From NCBI GenBank assembly GCA_934193095.1, contig CAKPUX010000085.1, positions 1-5,168 of the forward strand: DNA of 5,168 nt, given 5' to 3'. This document shows positions 4,933 to 5,168 of this stretch, piece after piece. The notes beneath the pieces were generated by a model. That model did no database searches. It saw nothing but the letters and a program-made list of their open reading frames with translations, and had not been told where the DNA came from. The position numbers were made by a program, and so were the translations under genes. The stretch comes from an uncultured Dialister sp. (lineage in GTDB: Bacteria > Bacillota > Negativicutes > Veillonellales > Dialisteraceae). Position 1 is the stretch's first letter. Every line of letters begins with the position of its first letter.

Positions 4933-5104
4933 TTGGAGAAGGGGCGCGCCAAAGGCGCAGGATAGAGTGCCCCGCAGGGGCACCCTTCTACGTAGCGGTC
5001 AGCGTTTTCTTAAAGATAAATTCCCATTCGCCGTTTCCTGCTCTACAGAATTCTGCCTCTTCGAGGCAGTCTATCCCCTGCCCTTCGGGCACCCCCTTCT
5101 CCAA
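4933..5104. repeat. 172-bp nested palindromic element, second member
   Basis: TTGGAGAAGGGG (4933-4944) is exactly reverse-complementary to 5093-5104, and the arms stay alignable for about 50 bases. The left arm carries GCCCCTT-GGAG-AAGGGGC (4928-4945), GCGCC-AAA-GGCGC (4946-4958) and GTGCCCC-GCA-GGGGCAC (4967-4983). The right arm carries CTGCCTC-TTC-GAGGCAG (5053-5069) and TGCCC-TTC-GGGCA (5079-5091). Matching hairpins sit at matching places, joined by a shared ATAGA. CTACGTAGCGGT (4989-5000) also occurs inverted at 1914-1925 in the first element. It may end transcription of the aminotransferase, but there is no T-tract. Confidence 0.8.
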
Positions 5105-5147
5105 ACCATCACGCCTTGCGGCACCACTGTGAACGAAAACGGATTTC

Positions 5148-5156
5148 TGCTATCAT
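5148..5156 (+). promoter_or_regulatory. Extended -10 promoter for a gene beyond the right edge
   Basis: TG at 5148-5149, one base, then TATCAT (5151-5156) fits TGnTATAAT with one mismatch. No good -35 is visible (TGTGAA at 5128-5133 is weak). The following GGGTGGAG would be near the transcript start. The same promoter style is seen at 2083-2091. Tentative, because the gene it would serve lies outside. Confidence 0.35.
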
Positions 5157-5168
5157 TAGGGTGGAGAC

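Larger units (their letters stand above)
4826..5168. other. Spacer after the aminotransferase
   Basis: These 343 bases contain no supported gene. They hold the end of the heptad array, an AT-rich piece with TAGCGGTATG (4887-4896), the 172-bp palindromic element and a promoter-like sequence close to the right edge. Confidence 0.7.

Noticed and set aside
4967..4990. Intrinsic terminator after the aminotransferase
   Set aside because: The stem GTGCCCC/GGGGCAC is strong, but it is followed by CCTTCTA and not a T-run, so it is listed only as part of the palindromic element.

Overview
The window suggests a low-to-mid GC anaerobic Firmicute, most likely a Negativicute of the Dialister/Megasphaera type. 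This rests on the style of the proteins, good AGGAGG ribosome sites, and spacers packed with short tandem repeats and TTCG-type palindromes. It is a recollection-based inference, not a search result. The window holds three genes separated by unusually long, repeat-filled spacers.

Layout. (1) 1-1223, minus strand: the 5' part of a gene for a FIST-domain (FIST_N + FIST_C) signal-sensing protein, running off the left edge; its output domain is not in the window. (2) 1224-2138: a 915-bp non-coding divergent spacer with a G9 tract, two short perfect palindromes, three 7-bp tandem repeat arrays, a 164-bp nested palindromic element and an extended -10 promoter. (3) 2139-3014, plus strand: a 291-aa protein of unknown function with a Lys/Ala-rich disordered N-terminal third and a four-cysteine zinc ribbon near the C-terminus. 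(4) 3015-3574: a spacer with 8-bp and 7-bp repeat arrays starting on the first base after the stop codon, a second copy of a dispersed 14-mer, 9-bp GAACC-type repeats, then a sigma70-type promoter, a strong intrinsic terminator and a ribosome site in the leader of the next gene. (5) 3575-4825, plus strand: a 416-aa class I (AspC/TyrB-like) PLP-dependent aminotransferase. (6) 4826-5168: a heptad array that includes the aminotransferase stop codon, a second 172-bp palindromic element, and a promoter-like -10 for a gene beyond the right edge.

The three genes show no obvious joint pathway and look independently transcribed. The most interesting signals are non-coding. The aminotransferase has a promoter-proximal terminator inside its leader, which implies attenuation control by an unidentified factor. 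The 7-bp arrays end exactly at gene borders (two stop codons and one promoter) and put stop codons in all reading frames. The two palindromic elements appear to share one architecture. No defence system, CRISPR array, tRNA, rRNA or transposase is visible.
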